DNA of 64,000 bases from Pseudomonas putida. GTDB lineage: Bacteria > Pseudomonadota > Gammaproteobacteria > Pseudomonadales > Pseudomonadaceae. The notes beneath the pieces were generated by a model. The model worked only from the letters and a program-made list of their open reading frames with translations. It did no database searches and was not told the DNA's origin. Within the stretch, counting starts at the first letter, position 1, and each line of letters opens with the position of its first letter. Made by a program: the position numbers and the translations under genes. Positions 46,186-54,810 of this stretch are shown in pieces. The stretch covers positions 350,783-414,782 of the forward strand of contig NZ_JANHLE010000001.1 in assembly GCF_028682475.1 (NCBI RefSeq), read 5' to 3'.

Positions 46186-47397
46186 ATGACACCCGTTCTA
46201 AAACTATTGAACCGTACCAGCCTGGTACTGCAGATCATGATCGGCCTGGTGGCCGGTATCGCCCTGGCCCTGATCGCCCCCGAGGTTGCCTTGAGCCTGG
46301 GCTTCGTCGGCAAGGTGTTCGTCTCCGCCCTCAAGGCCGTGGCGCCGATCCTGGTGTTCATTCTGGTCATGGCCTCGATCGCCAACCATAAACACGGAAC
46401 CGAAACCCATATCCGCCCGATCCTGGTGCTGTACCTGTTCGGTACGTTCGCTGCGGCCGTGGTCGCCGTGGTCGCCAGCATGGCCTTCCCCTCGAACCTC
46501 GCCCTGAGCACCTCGGACGTGGCCCTGAGCGCCCCGGGCGGCATCACTGAAGTGCTGCAAAGCCTGCTGCTGAGCGTGGTCGACAACCCGGTCAGTGCAC
46601 TGATGAACGCCAATTTCATCGGCATTCTGGCCTGGGCCATCGGCCTGGGTGTGGCGATCCGTCACGCCGGGCAAACCACCCGTACCGTGGTCGAAGACCT
46701 GTCCAACGGCGTCACCCTGATCGTGCGCGTGGTGATCCGCTTCGCACCGCTGGGTATTTTCGGCCTGGTGGCCTCGACCCTGGCGCAGTCGGGCCTCGAC
46801 GCCCTGCTCGGCTACCTGCACCTGCTGGCAGTGCTGATCGGCTGCATGCTGTTCGTCGCGCTGGTGGTCAACCCGCTGATCGTGTTCTGGAAAATTCGCC
46901 GCAACCCGTTCCCGCTGGTGTTCCTGTGCCTGCGTGAGAGCGGCATCACCGCATTCTTCACCCGCAGTTCGGCGGCCAACATTCCGGTCAACCTGGCCCT
47001 TAGCGAGCGCCTGGGCCTGCACGAAGACACCTACTCGGTATCGATCCCCCTGGGTGCGACCATCAACATGGCTGGCGCGGCCATTACCATCACCGTGCTG
47101 ACCCTGGCCGCCGTGCACACCCTGGGTATCGCCGTCGACATCCCTACCGCCATTCTCCTCAGCGTCGTTGCTGCCGTGTGCGCCTGTGGCGCTTCGGGGG
47201 TGGCCGGTGGTTCGCTGCTGCTGATCCCGCTGGCCTGCAGCCTGTTCGGTATTCCCAGCGAGATCGCCATGCAGGTGGTCGCCGTAGGCTTCATCATCGG
47301 CGTGCTGCAAGACTCGGCGGAAACCGCGCTGAACTCCTCCACCGACGTGCTGTTCACCGCCGCCGCGTGCATGGGCGAAGAGCGCCGCAGCGCCTGA
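46186..47397 (+). CDS. sstT: Serine/threonine:Na+ symporter
   Basis: A 403-residue DAACS-family transporter. The start [20 protein letters not shown] and the serine-rich [20 protein letters not shown] motif identify SstT, with [20 protein letters not shown] and [20 protein letters not shown] later. Imports serine and threonine with sodium. A clear terminator follows. Confidence 0.95.
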   Translation: MTPVLKLLNRTSLVLQIMIGLVAGIALALIAPEVALSLGFVGKVFVSALKAVAPILVFILVMASIANHKHGTETHIRPILVLYLFGTFAAAVVAVVASMAFPSNLALSTSDVALSAPGGITEVLQSLLLSVVDNPVSALMNANFIGILAWAIGLGVAIRHAGQTTRTVVEDLSNGVTLIVRVVIRFAPLGIFGLVASTLAQSGLDALLGYLHLLAVLIGCMLFVALVVNPLIVFWKIRRNPFPLVFLCLRESGITAFFTRSSAANIPVNLALSERLGLHEDTYSVSIPLGATINMAGAAITITVLTLAAVHTLGIAVDIPTAILLSVVAAVCACGASGVAGGSLLLIPLACSLFGIPSEIAMQVVAVGFIIGVLQDSAETALNSSTDVLFTAAACMGEERRSA

Positions 47398-47406
47398 GCC
47401 TGACCC

Positions 47407-47438
47407 GCAGCCGGTGCGTCCTGCACCGGCTGCTTGTG
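47407..47438 (+). terminator. Terminator of sstT
   Basis: GCAGCCGGTGC and GCACCGGCTGC form a perfect 11-bp stem with loop GTCCT, nine bases after the sstT stop, followed by a T-rich tail (TTGTGTTTT). Confidence 0.88.
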
Positions 47439-47493
47439 TTTTACCCTGTCGCGCACCTAGGCTAGAGGCCTTTCTTCGCATAGAGACAGGGTC

Positions 47494-48138
47494 ATGTCCG
47501 ACGATCACCAATCCCCTTCCGAAGCCCGCTTCAACAGCAGCGAAATCCGCGTTCTCGGTGCGCTGATCGAAAAACAGGCCACCAGCCCGGAAACCTACCC
47601 GCTGACCTTGAACGCACTGGTCCTGGCCTGCAACCAGAAGACCAGCCGCGAACCGGTAATGAACCTGAGCCAGGGCCAGGTCGGCCAGGCCCTGCGCGCC
47701 CTTGAGGGGCAAGGCCTGACCCGCTTGCAGATGGGCAGCCGCGCCGACCGCTGGGAGCAGCGCGTGGACAAGGCCCTGGAGCTGGTACCGGCGCAGGTTA
47801 CCCTCTTGGGCCTGATGTTCCTGCGTGGCCCGCAAACGGTCAACGAACTGCTGACCCGCAGCAGCCGCATGCATGAGTTCGAAGATGCCGAACAGGTGGT
47901 GCATCAGCTGGAGCGCCTGATCGCCCGTGGCTTTGCCTTGCACCTGCCGCGCCAGGCCGGACAGCGTGAAGACCGCTATACCCATGCGCTGGGTGATCCG
48001 GCAGAGATCGAAGCGATACTTGCAGCGCGCCAGCAAGGGCCGGAGCGCAGCGCGGGTGGCGCGGTGTCGGTGGAGCGCATCGAGGCGCTGGAGGCGCGGA
48101 TTGCAGCGCTGGAAGAGCGCCTGGCCGCACTGGAGTAA
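47494..48138 (+). CDS. yceH: YceH family protein (DUF480)
   Basis: A 214-residue DUF480 protein with two winged-helix domains; [20 protein letters not shown] and [20 protein letters not shown] are the family signature. The C-terminus is a predicted coiled coil ([19 protein letters not shown]). Function unknown in general. A REP pair follows eight bases after the stop. Confidence 0.93.
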   Translation: MSDDHQSPSEARFNSSEIRVLGALIEKQATSPETYPLTLNALVLACNQKTSREPVMNLSQGQVGQALRALEGQGLTRLQMGSRADRWEQRVDKALELVPAQVTLLGLMFLRGPQTVNELLTRSSRMHEFEDAEQVVHQLERLIARGFALHLPRQAGQREDRYTHALGDPAEIEAILAARQQGPERSAGGAVSVERIEALEARIAALEERLAALE

Positions 48139-48145
48139 GACCCCT

Positions 48146-48237
48146 GTGGGAGCGGGCTTGCCCCGCGATGAGGCCAGTGCGCTCCACTCAGCGTGTACTG
48201 CCTGGATCACCGATCGCGGGGCAAGCCCGCTCCCACC
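48146..48237. repeat. REP pair overlapping sdhL end
   Basis: Two inverted REP cores about 45 bases apart. The right-hand core lies inside the last codons of the shikimate-dehydrogenase-like gene on the minus strand and encodes its final residues VGAGLPRDR. Confidence 0.9.
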
Positions 48238-49040
48238 GCCACCGCCTGCGCCACCTGCTCGGCTGTCGGGCGCACGCCGGTGTACAGCACAAACTGCTCC
48301 AGCGCCTGCAGGGCAATCACTTCCAGCCCGGTAATCACCGCCTTGCCGTGCCGCTCGGCCTCGATGATCAACGGCGTACGCGCCGGCATCGCCACCACAT
48401 CGAAGACCACCTGCGCCGCCGCAATCGCTTCGCGGCTGAACGCCAACTGCTCGGCCTCGACCCCGCCAGCCATGCCGATCGGCGTGACGTTGATCAGCAT
48501 CGGCGGGCACAGATCGCCCAGCTCGGCCTGCCAGCGATAGCCACAGCTGTCGGCCAGCTGCCGGCCCGCCTGTTCATTGCGGGCAACGATGATGCCCTGC
48601 CTGAACCCGGCATCGCGCAAGGCGCTGGCCACTGCCTTGGCCATACCGCCACTGCCGCGCAGGGCAAAGGCCGTATCCGGAGCCAGGCGATGCTGCTCCA
48701 GCAACTGCCGCACCGCCAGATAATCGGTGTTGTAGGCCTTGAGCCGACCGGCGTCATTGACGATGGTGTTGATCGACGCGATGGCCGCCGCCGACGGGTC
48801 GATCTCGTCGACCAGCGCCATGCAGGCTTCCTTGTACGGCATTGACACACCGCAACCGCGAATGCCCAGCGCGCGAATACCGCCAACGGCTGCCGGCAAG
48901 TCCTGGGTAGTCATGGCCTTGTAGTAAAAATCCAGGCCCAACTGCTGGTACAGATGGTTGTGAAAGCGCACGCCAAAGGTGCCGGGTCGACCTGCCAGGG
49001 AGATGCACAGGACGGTGTCTTTACCGGGAACATGGGCCAT
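48207..49040 (-). CDS. Shikimate dehydrogenase-like protein (SdhL)
   Basis: A 277-residue AroE-family protein, closer to Haemophilus HI0607 (SdhL) than to AroE, judged from VLCISLAGRPGTFGVRFHNH. The catalytic lysine is in VSMPYKEAC and the aspartate in YNTDYLAV; the nucleotide loop is GSGGMAKAVASAL, which departs from the AroE GAGGA pattern. Physiological substrate uncertain. The last nine residues come from a REP element, so the ancestral stop codon has probably been replaced. Confidence 0.85.
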   Translation of the reverse strand: MAHVPGKDTVLCISLAGRPGTFGVRFHNHLYQQLGLDFYYKAMTTQDLPAAVGGIRALGIRGCGVSMPYKEACMALVDEIDPSAAAIASINTIVNDAGRLKAYNTDYLAVRQLLEQHRLAPDTAFALRGSGGMAKAVASALRDAGFRQGIIVARNEQAGRQLADSCGYRWQAELGDLCPPMLINVTPIGMAGGVEAEQLAFSREAIAAAQVVFDVVAMPARTPLIIEAERHGKAVITGLEVIALQALEQFVLYTGVRPTAEQVAQAVAVGAGLPRDR

Positions 49041-49234
49041 TTGACTCTCCTTTCACTATCGACCGGGCATTATGCCTGTCACCTCGCTTACCGGCGATTG
49101 CGCGTGAACCCTACAACAGCCCGCCGTCCTGGCAAGGCCTGGTCGATGACAGTGATGAGTACTATCGAAGCGGTTGATTTCAACCGACCTGTCGCACCCC
49201 GTAAGGTAGGACCACGAATCACAGGAGAGTCGCC

Positions 49235-49444
49235 ATGGCCTCTATCAACATCATGTCGGTCGTCGGCAGCGCCGTCCCCGCCTCACTCAGGGAGTCAGGC
49301 CTGTTGGCCTGCTGGTACCTGGTACGCGACGGCGAACCGGTGTCCGGCCCCTTGACCTCGCTGCTGGCAGCGCAAGCCCTGGCCAGTCACTTGCCCCGCT
49401 CTTTGCAGGAAAAAGGGGCTGAGGCAATGAAATCACGCAAATGA
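49235..49444 (+). CDS. Small protein, unknown function
   Basis: A 69-residue frame (MASINIMSVVGSAVPASLRE...) preceded by AGGAGAG seven bases before the ATG. The middle (LLACWYLVRDGEPVSGPLTS) could form a small beta-alpha unit. No family recognised. It lies in a gap between sdhL and the glycosyltransferase-like gene, divergent from sdhL. Confidence 0.5.
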   Translation: MASINIMSVVGSAVPASLRESGLLACWYLVRDGEPVSGPLTSLLAAQALASHLPRSLQEKGAEAMKSRK

Positions 49445-49563
49445 TGGGGCAGCCTGGCTAATTTGGTTTGCTCGCATAACCGACATAGGAGAAAATGTGG
49501 AACTGGCATTCAGCCATCTTTTTTATGCGCGCACATTTCAAGTAACGCTCAAAGGGGTAGGTA

Positions 49564-50523
49564 GTGAGGTATTTTTTTCTAGGATGGATCGCCGACTATG
49601 AACGGACGATGATTGAAAACCTGTCGCGGCGGTACACCACAGAAATCATCACCACCCCGAAAAAAACAAAACGCCTGAATCGCTATATCTCAGGCATAAA
49701 CAAGGCGCTGAAGACAAACCTTGTCAGCAATGACTGGCTGGCAAGAAAGTTATGGCGCGCGCACAACATCACGGACAGTGACGTTATCATCTGCAATGAC
49801 TGGCAGTTCAGAAGAAGCTTCCAGCCTACCCTGATCAAAAACTTCAAAGGGAAAAAAGTGCTGCTCGTCAGGAACGTGGTCGAGCCGGAGTTCATGCACA
49901 GCATCGAAGGTTTTTTTGACAAGGTCTACAGCTTTGACAAGCAGCAGTGCGAAGCCCTTGGCATGGACTATCTGCACCAGTTTTTCCCATACGGGGTAGA
50001 CGATGCCGAACGCCTGTACAGCCAGCTTGCGCTCCCGGGCAGTGTCGCGAAATGCTTTTTCCTCGGCCGCGACAAAGGCCGGACCGCTGCGATCGAATCA
50101 ATCGCGCAAAAGCTGCGCGACGCGAACTGCATTGTCGACTTCCATATCGTCAAGGACAACGACACCCAGGACGTTTCCGAATACCATATCGATGACGGTC
50201 TTTCTTATGCAGAAAACATCGAAAGGTCGATTAACGCGAGCATGTTGGCCGATATAAACAAAGAAGGGCAAAACGGCATAACCTTGCGGGTGCTAGAGGC
50301 GATTTTCTTCAACAAGAAGCTGATCACCTCAAATACCGAAATCAAATCACATGACTTTTACAGGCCAGAAAACATATTCGTTATCGGCCAGGACAACTTC
50401 GACGACCTTGAGAAGTTCATCAACACCGAGACCGTCGCCCTGCCGCGCGAAATACTGCATCAATACGGCCCCGACTACATGCTGGATAAAATCACTGCCG
50501 ATATAAACAGCGCAGCTACCTGA
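49564..50523 (+). CDS. Glycosyltransferase-like protein, low GC
   Basis: A 319-residue protein (VRYFFLGWIADYERTMIENL) without membrane segments. The C-terminal NKEGQNGITLRVLEAIFFNK followed by KLITSNTEI resembles GT-B glycosyltransferases used for surface polysaccharide, where an acidic residue in this loop binds the sugar nucleotide. N-terminal DVIICNDWQFRRSFQPTLIK suits the first Rossmann lobe. The gene is visibly richer in A+T than its neighbours and lacks surface-sugar genes nearby, suggesting transfer. The start is GTG, with AAAGGGG about seven bases upstream. Confidence 0.6.
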   Translation: MRYFFLGWIADYERTMIENLSRRYTTEIITTPKKTKRLNRYISGINKALKTNLVSNDWLARKLWRAHNITDSDVIICNDWQFRRSFQPTLIKNFKGKKVLLVRNVVEPEFMHSIEGFFDKVYSFDKQQCEALGMDYLHQFFPYGVDDAERLYSQLALPGSVAKCFFLGRDKGRTAAIESIAQKLRDANCIVDFHIVKDNDTQDVSEYHIDDGLSYAENIERSINASMLADINKEGQNGITLRVLEAIFFNKKLITSNTEIKSHDFYRPENIFVIGQDNFDDLEKFINTETVALPREILHQYGPDYMLDKITADINSAAT

Positions 50524-50701
50524 CCCCGTCTTCGCTGCCATCTGCCGCATAGTCGCTGTTCTGCGCCTGCTCAGCACGGTCCGAGCCCAGGTAATAGTTC
50601 TTCAGCACCACCTGGCTCGTTCCGTAGGCAAAGTACCCGCTGGTGGCAGATGCCGCGGTTATGGCCAACCCGAAAACCAGCAAAAGTGTTCCGTTTTTCA
50701 T
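50516..50701 (-). CDS. Small exported or membrane protein
   Basis: A 61-residue frame with a signal or anchor helix ([20 protein letters not shown]) and an acidic tail ([20 protein letters not shown]). AGGAG lies eight bases before the ATG. It overlaps the 3' end of the glycosyltransferase-like gene by eight bases. Function unknown. Confidence 0.5.
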   Translation of the reverse strand: MKNGTLLLVFGLAITAASATSGYFAYGTSQVVLKNYYLGSDRAEQAQNSDYAADGSEDGVR

Positions 50702-51005
50702 CCGCCGCTCCTGTCAATCGAAAAAAAGCACGGACCCTACCTCAACACACCGCTCAGCGCCACCTCTTCGCACGCTTGTTCCAGGCACAAACGTCGGCCG
50801 ACTCACCGCCGCCATTGCAGCCTTTGGGACGGTCGCCGGAGCGGTTCGAAACAAAACGGATGAGTACAGGATTAAATTTCGTTCATCTTTGGCCCAATGT
50901 TTACAGGCTAATCGACAGACTCTAGGCCATACTCCAGAATGCGAGCGTTTTTGGGGGAAAACCCTTGCACAGCCAACAACATACCAACTTTTAGTGAGCC
51001 TCGAC
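50702..51005. other. Gene-free stretch before pbpG
   Basis: No supported gene. The right half is AT-rich (ATTAAATTTCGTTCATC) and probably carries the pbpG promoter. An open frame that extends pbpG upstream through this stretch has no signal peptide at its start and is not used. Confidence 0.5.
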
Positions 51006-51929
51006 GTGAAAACCTCCCTTTCGATTCTAAGCCTGCTGCTGTTGCTCACCAGTACCGCGACTGCCCCCACGGCCATTGCTGCGCAACCCCCCGCCCAGGT
51101 ACAACGCGATCCTGCCAAGTTGCACCTGGCTTCCGGCGCTGCCCTGCTGATCGATCTGCAGACCAACAAAGTGCTTTACGCCAACAATGCTGACCGGGTG
51201 GTGCCGATCGCTTCGGTGACCAAGCTGATGACCGGCATGGTGGTGCTCGACGCCAAGCAGAACATGGACGAAATGCTGACCATGACCATCGCCCAGAACA
51301 AGGAAATGAAAGGGGTGTACTCGCGGGTGCGCCTCGGTAGCCAGCTCAGCCGCCGGGAGACACTGCTGATTACCCTGATGTCATCGGAAAACCGCGCTGC
51401 CTCGACCCTGGCGCATAACTATCCCGGTGGTTATAACGCGTTCATCAAGGCGATGAACGCCAAGGCCAGGGCCTTGGGCATGAGCAACACCCGTTATGTC
51501 GAACCCACCGGCCTGTCGACCAGCAACGTGTCCACCGCACGCGACCTGGGCAAGCTGCTGCTGGCGGCACGCAATTACCCGCTGCTCAAGCAGTTGAGCA
51601 CCACCTCCGAGAAGACCGTGGCGTTTCGCAAGCCCAACTACACCCTGGGCTTTCGTAACACCGATCATCTGGTCAACAAGAGCAACTGGGATATCGACCT
51701 GACCAAGACCGGCTTCACCAACGATGCCGGACACTGCCTGGTGCTGTTGACCAAGATGGACAACCGTCCGGTGGCCATGGTGATTCTCGATGCTTTCGGC
51801 AAGTACACGCACTTCGCCGACGCCAGCCGCATGCGTCAGTGGCTGGAAACCGGCAGCACCAAACCGGCACCGGCGGTGGCCATGCGCTATAAATCCGAGC
51901 GCAGCCAGAACCGCCCTATGGCCGACTGA
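51006..51929 (+). CDS. pbpG: D-Ala-D-Ala endopeptidase (PBP7)
   Basis: A 307-residue low-molecular-weight penicillin-binding protein. GTG start followed by a signal peptide ([20 protein letters not shown]). Catalytic motifs are SxxK in [10 protein letters not shown], SxN in MSSENRAAS and KTG in [10 protein letters not shown]. It cleaves peptidoglycan crosslinks in the periplasm. The next gene converges on it, with a hairpin between. Confidence 0.93.
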   Translation: MKTSLSILSLLLLLTSTATAPTAIAAQPPAQVQRDPAKLHLASGAALLIDLQTNKVLYANNADRVVPIASVTKLMTGMVVLDAKQNMDEMLTMTIAQNKEMKGVYSRVRLGSQLSRRETLLITLMSSENRAASTLAHNYPGGYNAFIKAMNAKARALGMSNTRYVEPTGLSTSNVSTARDLGKLLLAARNYPLLKQLSTTSEKTVAFRKPNYTLGFRNTDHLVNKSNWDIDLTKTGFTNDAGHCLVLLTKMDNRPVAMVILDAFGKYTHFADASRMRQWLETGSTKPAPAVAMRYKSERSQNRPMAD

Positions 51930-51933
51930 GCAC

Positions 51934-51965
51934 ACGGGCCTGTGCGCCAACGGCGTCAGGCCCGT
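51934..51965. terminator. Hairpin between pbpG and hypothetical gene
   Basis: ACGGGCCTG and CAGGCCCGT form a perfect 9-bp stem with a 14-base loop between two convergent genes. It lacks a T-run, so bidirectional termination is only likely. Confidence 0.5.
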
Positions 51966-51971
51966 TGGCCA

Positions 51972-52412
51972 TCAGGCGCTGGTGCTGACCATGCTGCCAG
52001 CGCTGCTGCCACCGCTGTCCAGCAGGGCTTTGAGCAACTGCGCGGTGGCCGACTGGATCGCGCCCATGGTGGTACTCACCGATGACTGTGCGGCGGCGAC
52101 TGCCGAGGCCTTGGCGGTCTCTTCCATATTGCTGGCCATGATGGCCTGCAGCTGTTTCTGCTGTTCGGCCAACTGCTTTTGCAGTTCTTTGATCATTTCA
52201 CGCAACTGGCGGATGTGCGCCGGCTCGCTGCTTTCGCTGCTCTGGCTGGATTCGGCCTTGTTGCTCTCGGTGACGCCGGAAAGGTTGACCTTGAGGGTGC
52301 CTTCTTCTGTTTTCGCCGCCGGGTCCTGAGCGCCGAGATTGACGCTGACAACACCTGGGGTCCCGCTGCTCAGCGGGCTGCCATTGATCGATACGGCATT
52401 GATGCCAACCAT
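51972..52412 (-). CDS. FlxA-like coiled-coil protein, unknown function
   Basis: A 146-residue protein with low-complexity Ser/Glu stretches (SNKAESSQSSESSEPAHIRQ) and a coiled coil (LREMIKELQKQLAEQQKQLQ, then AIMASNMEETAKAS). It resembles FlxA-like proteins only in this layout. No signal peptide. AGGATG lies nine bases before the ATG. Confidence 0.6.
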   Translation of the reverse strand: MVGINAVSINGSPLSSGTPGVVSVNLGAQDPAAKTEEGTLKVNLSGVTESNKAESSQSSESSEPAHIRQLREMIKELQKQLAEQQKQLQAIMASNMEETAKASAVAAAQSSVSTTMGAIQSATAQLLKALLDSGGSSAGSMVSTSA

Positions 52413-52490
52413 GCTTTTATCATCCTGATGGTCTATGGGTTGACTCGGTTATCGGCTATCGGCCGTAAAACTTGAGCCGTCTATGATCCT

Positions 52491-53287
52491 GGGTTGGGTT
52501 GGGTTGGGTTGGGTTATTGAGGCTGTGAGCTTATCCATTTTGTGTGGCGCGGCTTCCGGCCCCTTCCGCCCTTACGGCGGCCTACTTTCCTCTTGGGGAA
52601 AGTAGGCAAAACCGCCTGCTCCTACATACGGCCCTACGCTACGCTGCGGGTCCCTTCGCTCCGGTGCCTTCCAGGGGCATCGCGGCCTACGACTTGCTTC
52701 GCCAAGTCTACGGCTCGCGAACTTCGGCTTTGGCCGAAGGGTGCTGCGCACCAGCCCCCTCCAGACACCTACGCTCAGCCTCCTGAAGTCGCAAAGTTAC
52801 GGGCGGCGCCTAGACTGACGCATCTTCGAAATCTGATTCTGGCAGAGCCAGACTGATTTCACGCGGGACAAGCCCGCTTGCAAAGCAAACATCGACTCGC
52901 TCTCGCTCTCGCTCTTGATCTTGATCTTGATCTTGATCTTCATGCACGTGAGTTCAGGCGCCGCAGATTGCGACTTCAGGAGGCTGAGCGTAGGTGCCTG
53001 TAGGGGCCAGTGCGTAGCACCTTCGGCGTAGCCGAAGAGCGCGAGCCGTAGACTTGGCGAAGCAAGTCGTAGGCCGCGTGGCCCCGGAAGGTGCCGTAGC
53101 GAAGGGACCCGGAGCGCAGCGTAGGGCCGGATGCAGGAGCGAGCGGTTTTGGTTCCTTTTGCCAAGACAAAAGGGACCCGCCGTAAAGGCGGAAGGGGCC
53201 GGCAGCCGCGCCACACCAAATGGATAAGCTCACAGCCTCAACAGCCCAGCCCAGCCCAGCCCAGCCCAGCCCAGCCCAGCCCAGCCC
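52491..53287. repeat. Large imperfect inverted repeat with microsatellites
   Basis: Left arm 52519-52794 and right arm 52968-53240 are inverted copies of about 275 bases with many mismatches. Both contain ACGACTTGCTTCGCCAAGTC and TCAGCCTCCTGAAGTCGCAA in one orientation. GGGTT x5 (52491-52515) borders the left arm; AGCCC x9 (53242-53287) borders the right. The middle has module A of the repeat at 16557, a worn REP core (CGGGACAAGCCCGC) and TCTCGC/TTGATC short repeats (52896-52941). Open frames here are shadows. Confidence 0.8.
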
Positions 53288-53322
53288 CAAGATCATGCTC
53301 CCCGGGACTCCGTGAGGAACCA

Positions 53323-53346
53323 TAAATTTACCCCTGCGCCGTTCGT
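53323..53346 (+). promoter_or_regulatory. PvdS (iron starvation) box before pvdM
   Basis: TAAAT, 16 bases, then CGT: this is the iron-starvation box recognised by PvdS-type ECF sigma factors. It lies about 80 bases before pvdM and just outside the large inverted repeat. Confidence 0.8.
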
Positions 53347-53427
53347 CCCTCCTGATACCCGAGCTTTGCCCCTGGCCCACCCGTGCGCCGGGCAAGCCGT
53401 TCCGATCAGCCCAGCGTCGAGATGGCA

Positions 53428-54792
53428 ATGACCAAGACCCAGCCCCGTTCCCGCAAAGCCCTGTACATCGGCCTACCCCTTGCCCTGGCGGTCGCCATCG
53501 GCGCCGCTGCAAGCGCTTACTACGTCTACAACACGCTGGGCGCCGGCTACCCACGCAAGATCGTCGAGCAAGCCAATGCCCTGCACGAGCACATGCTGTC
53601 GTTCGACAGCCACGTCACCGTGCCACTGAACCTGGGCAGCGCCGGCAACGAAATCGACAAGGACGGGCCCGGCCAGTTCGACCTGGTCAAGGCCGGCAAG
53701 GGCCGCCTGTCCGGCGCCGCCCTGACCCTGTTCGGCTGGCCGGAACTGTGGAATGGCCCGAATGCCCCGCACCGCCCTACCCCGGGCTTTGTCGACGAGG
53801 CCCGGCACCAGCAGGAAGTGCGCTACAAGATCATCAGCAACATGGTCCGCGACTTCCCCAACCAGGTCGGCATCGCCTACACCCCGCAAGACTTCCGCCG
53901 CCTCAACGGCGAAGGCAAGTTTGCCATTTTCATCAGCATGCTCAACGCCTACCCGCTCGGCCACGACCTGTCGCAACTGGACCTGTGGACCGCCCGCGGC
54001 ATGCGCATGTTCGGCTTCAGCTACACCGGCAACAACGACTGGGCTGATTCCTCGCGGCCGCTACCGTTCTTCAACGACACCGCCGATGCCCTCGGTGGCC
54101 TGTCGCCGCTGGGCGAACAGGCGGTCAAGCGCCTCAATGATCTGGGGGTGATCATCGACGTGTCGCAGATGTCGACCCTGGCCCTGGAAGACGTTGCCCG
54201 CCTGAGCCGGGCACCGATGGTCGCCTCGCACTCGGCGCCGCGGGCGCTGGTGGACATCCCGCGCAACCTCAGCGACAAGGAAATGCAGCTGATCAAGGAC
54301 AGTGGCGGGGTCATCCAGGTGGTCGCCTTCGGCACCTACCTCAAGCCCCTGAGCAAGCCGACCGTGGACAAGCTTGAAGCCCTGCGCGCCAAGTTCGACC
54401 TGCAACCGCTGCAAGGCCTGGCCAACGCGCTGATGCCCGGTGATGCAGTGATCGCCATCTGGCCGGCGTCACGTTTCGGCGAATACGCCGGCAGCCTGTA
54501 CGGCATCGTCGAGCAAGAGCCCAAGGCCTCCCTCAAGGACTTTGCCGATGCGATCGACTACACGGTGAAAAAGGTCGGCATCGATCATGTCGGCATCAGT
54601 TCCGACTTCAACGACGGTGGCGGTCTCGACGGTTTCAAGGATGTCAGCGAGATCCGCAACATCACTGCCGAACTGCTCACGCGCGGCTACTCCGAAGCGG
54701 ATATCGGCAAGCTCTGGGCCGGCAACTTCCTGCGGGTCTGGGAACAGGTGCAGAAAAGCGCCCAGCCCGTCGCCACCACTGCCACCCCTTGA
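53428..54792 (+). CDS. pvdM: Pyoverdine-maturation dipeptidase PvdM
   Basis: A 454-residue membrane-anchored dipeptidase-family protein (N-terminal helix ALYIGLPLALAVAIGAAASA). LSFDSHVTVPLN stands where dipeptidases carry the metal-binding HxD motif; further family blocks are DVSQMSTLALEDVARLS, VASHSAPRAL and GIDHVGISSDFNDGGGLDGF. PvdM is needed for periplasmic maturation of the pyoverdine chromophore. The second of two close ATGs is used because GAG lies six bases before it; the first would add MA. Confidence 0.92.
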   Translation: MTKTQPRSRKALYIGLPLALAVAIGAAASAYYVYNTLGAGYPRKIVEQANALHEHMLSFDSHVTVPLNLGSAGNEIDKDGPGQFDLVKAGKGRLSGAALTLFGWPELWNGPNAPHRPTPGFVDEARHQQEVRYKIISNMVRDFPNQVGIAYTPQDFRRLNGEGKFAIFISMLNAYPLGHDLSQLDLWTARGMRMFGFSYTGNNDWADSSRPLPFFNDTADALGGLSPLGEQAVKRLNDLGVIIDVSQMSTLALEDVARLSRAPMVASHSAPRALVDIPRNLSDKEMQLIKDSGGVIQVVAFGTYLKPLSKPTVDKLEALRAKFDLQPLQGLANALMPGDAVIAIWPASRFGEYAGSLYGIVEQEPKASLKDFADAIDYTVKKVGIDHVGISSDFNDGGGLDGFKDVSEIRNITAELLTRGYSEADIGKLWAGNFLRVWEQVQKSAQPVATTATP

Positions 54793-54810
54793 TCTGGAAT
54801 CCGCTTCGTC

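Noticed and set aside
50643..51005. N-terminal extension of pbpG
   Set aside because: The extension lacks a signal peptide and covers the likely promoter; a normal signal peptide begins at the GTG at 51006.
52542..52856. Protein genes inside the large inverted repeat
   Set aside because: Open frames occur in several phases in both arms with similar odd composition (RLPAPSA...), as expected for a GC-rich repeat; none has a ribosome site or known domain.
52491..53287. CRISPR array
   Set aside because: The short GGGTT and AGCCC units are contiguous without spacers; no cas genes are near.
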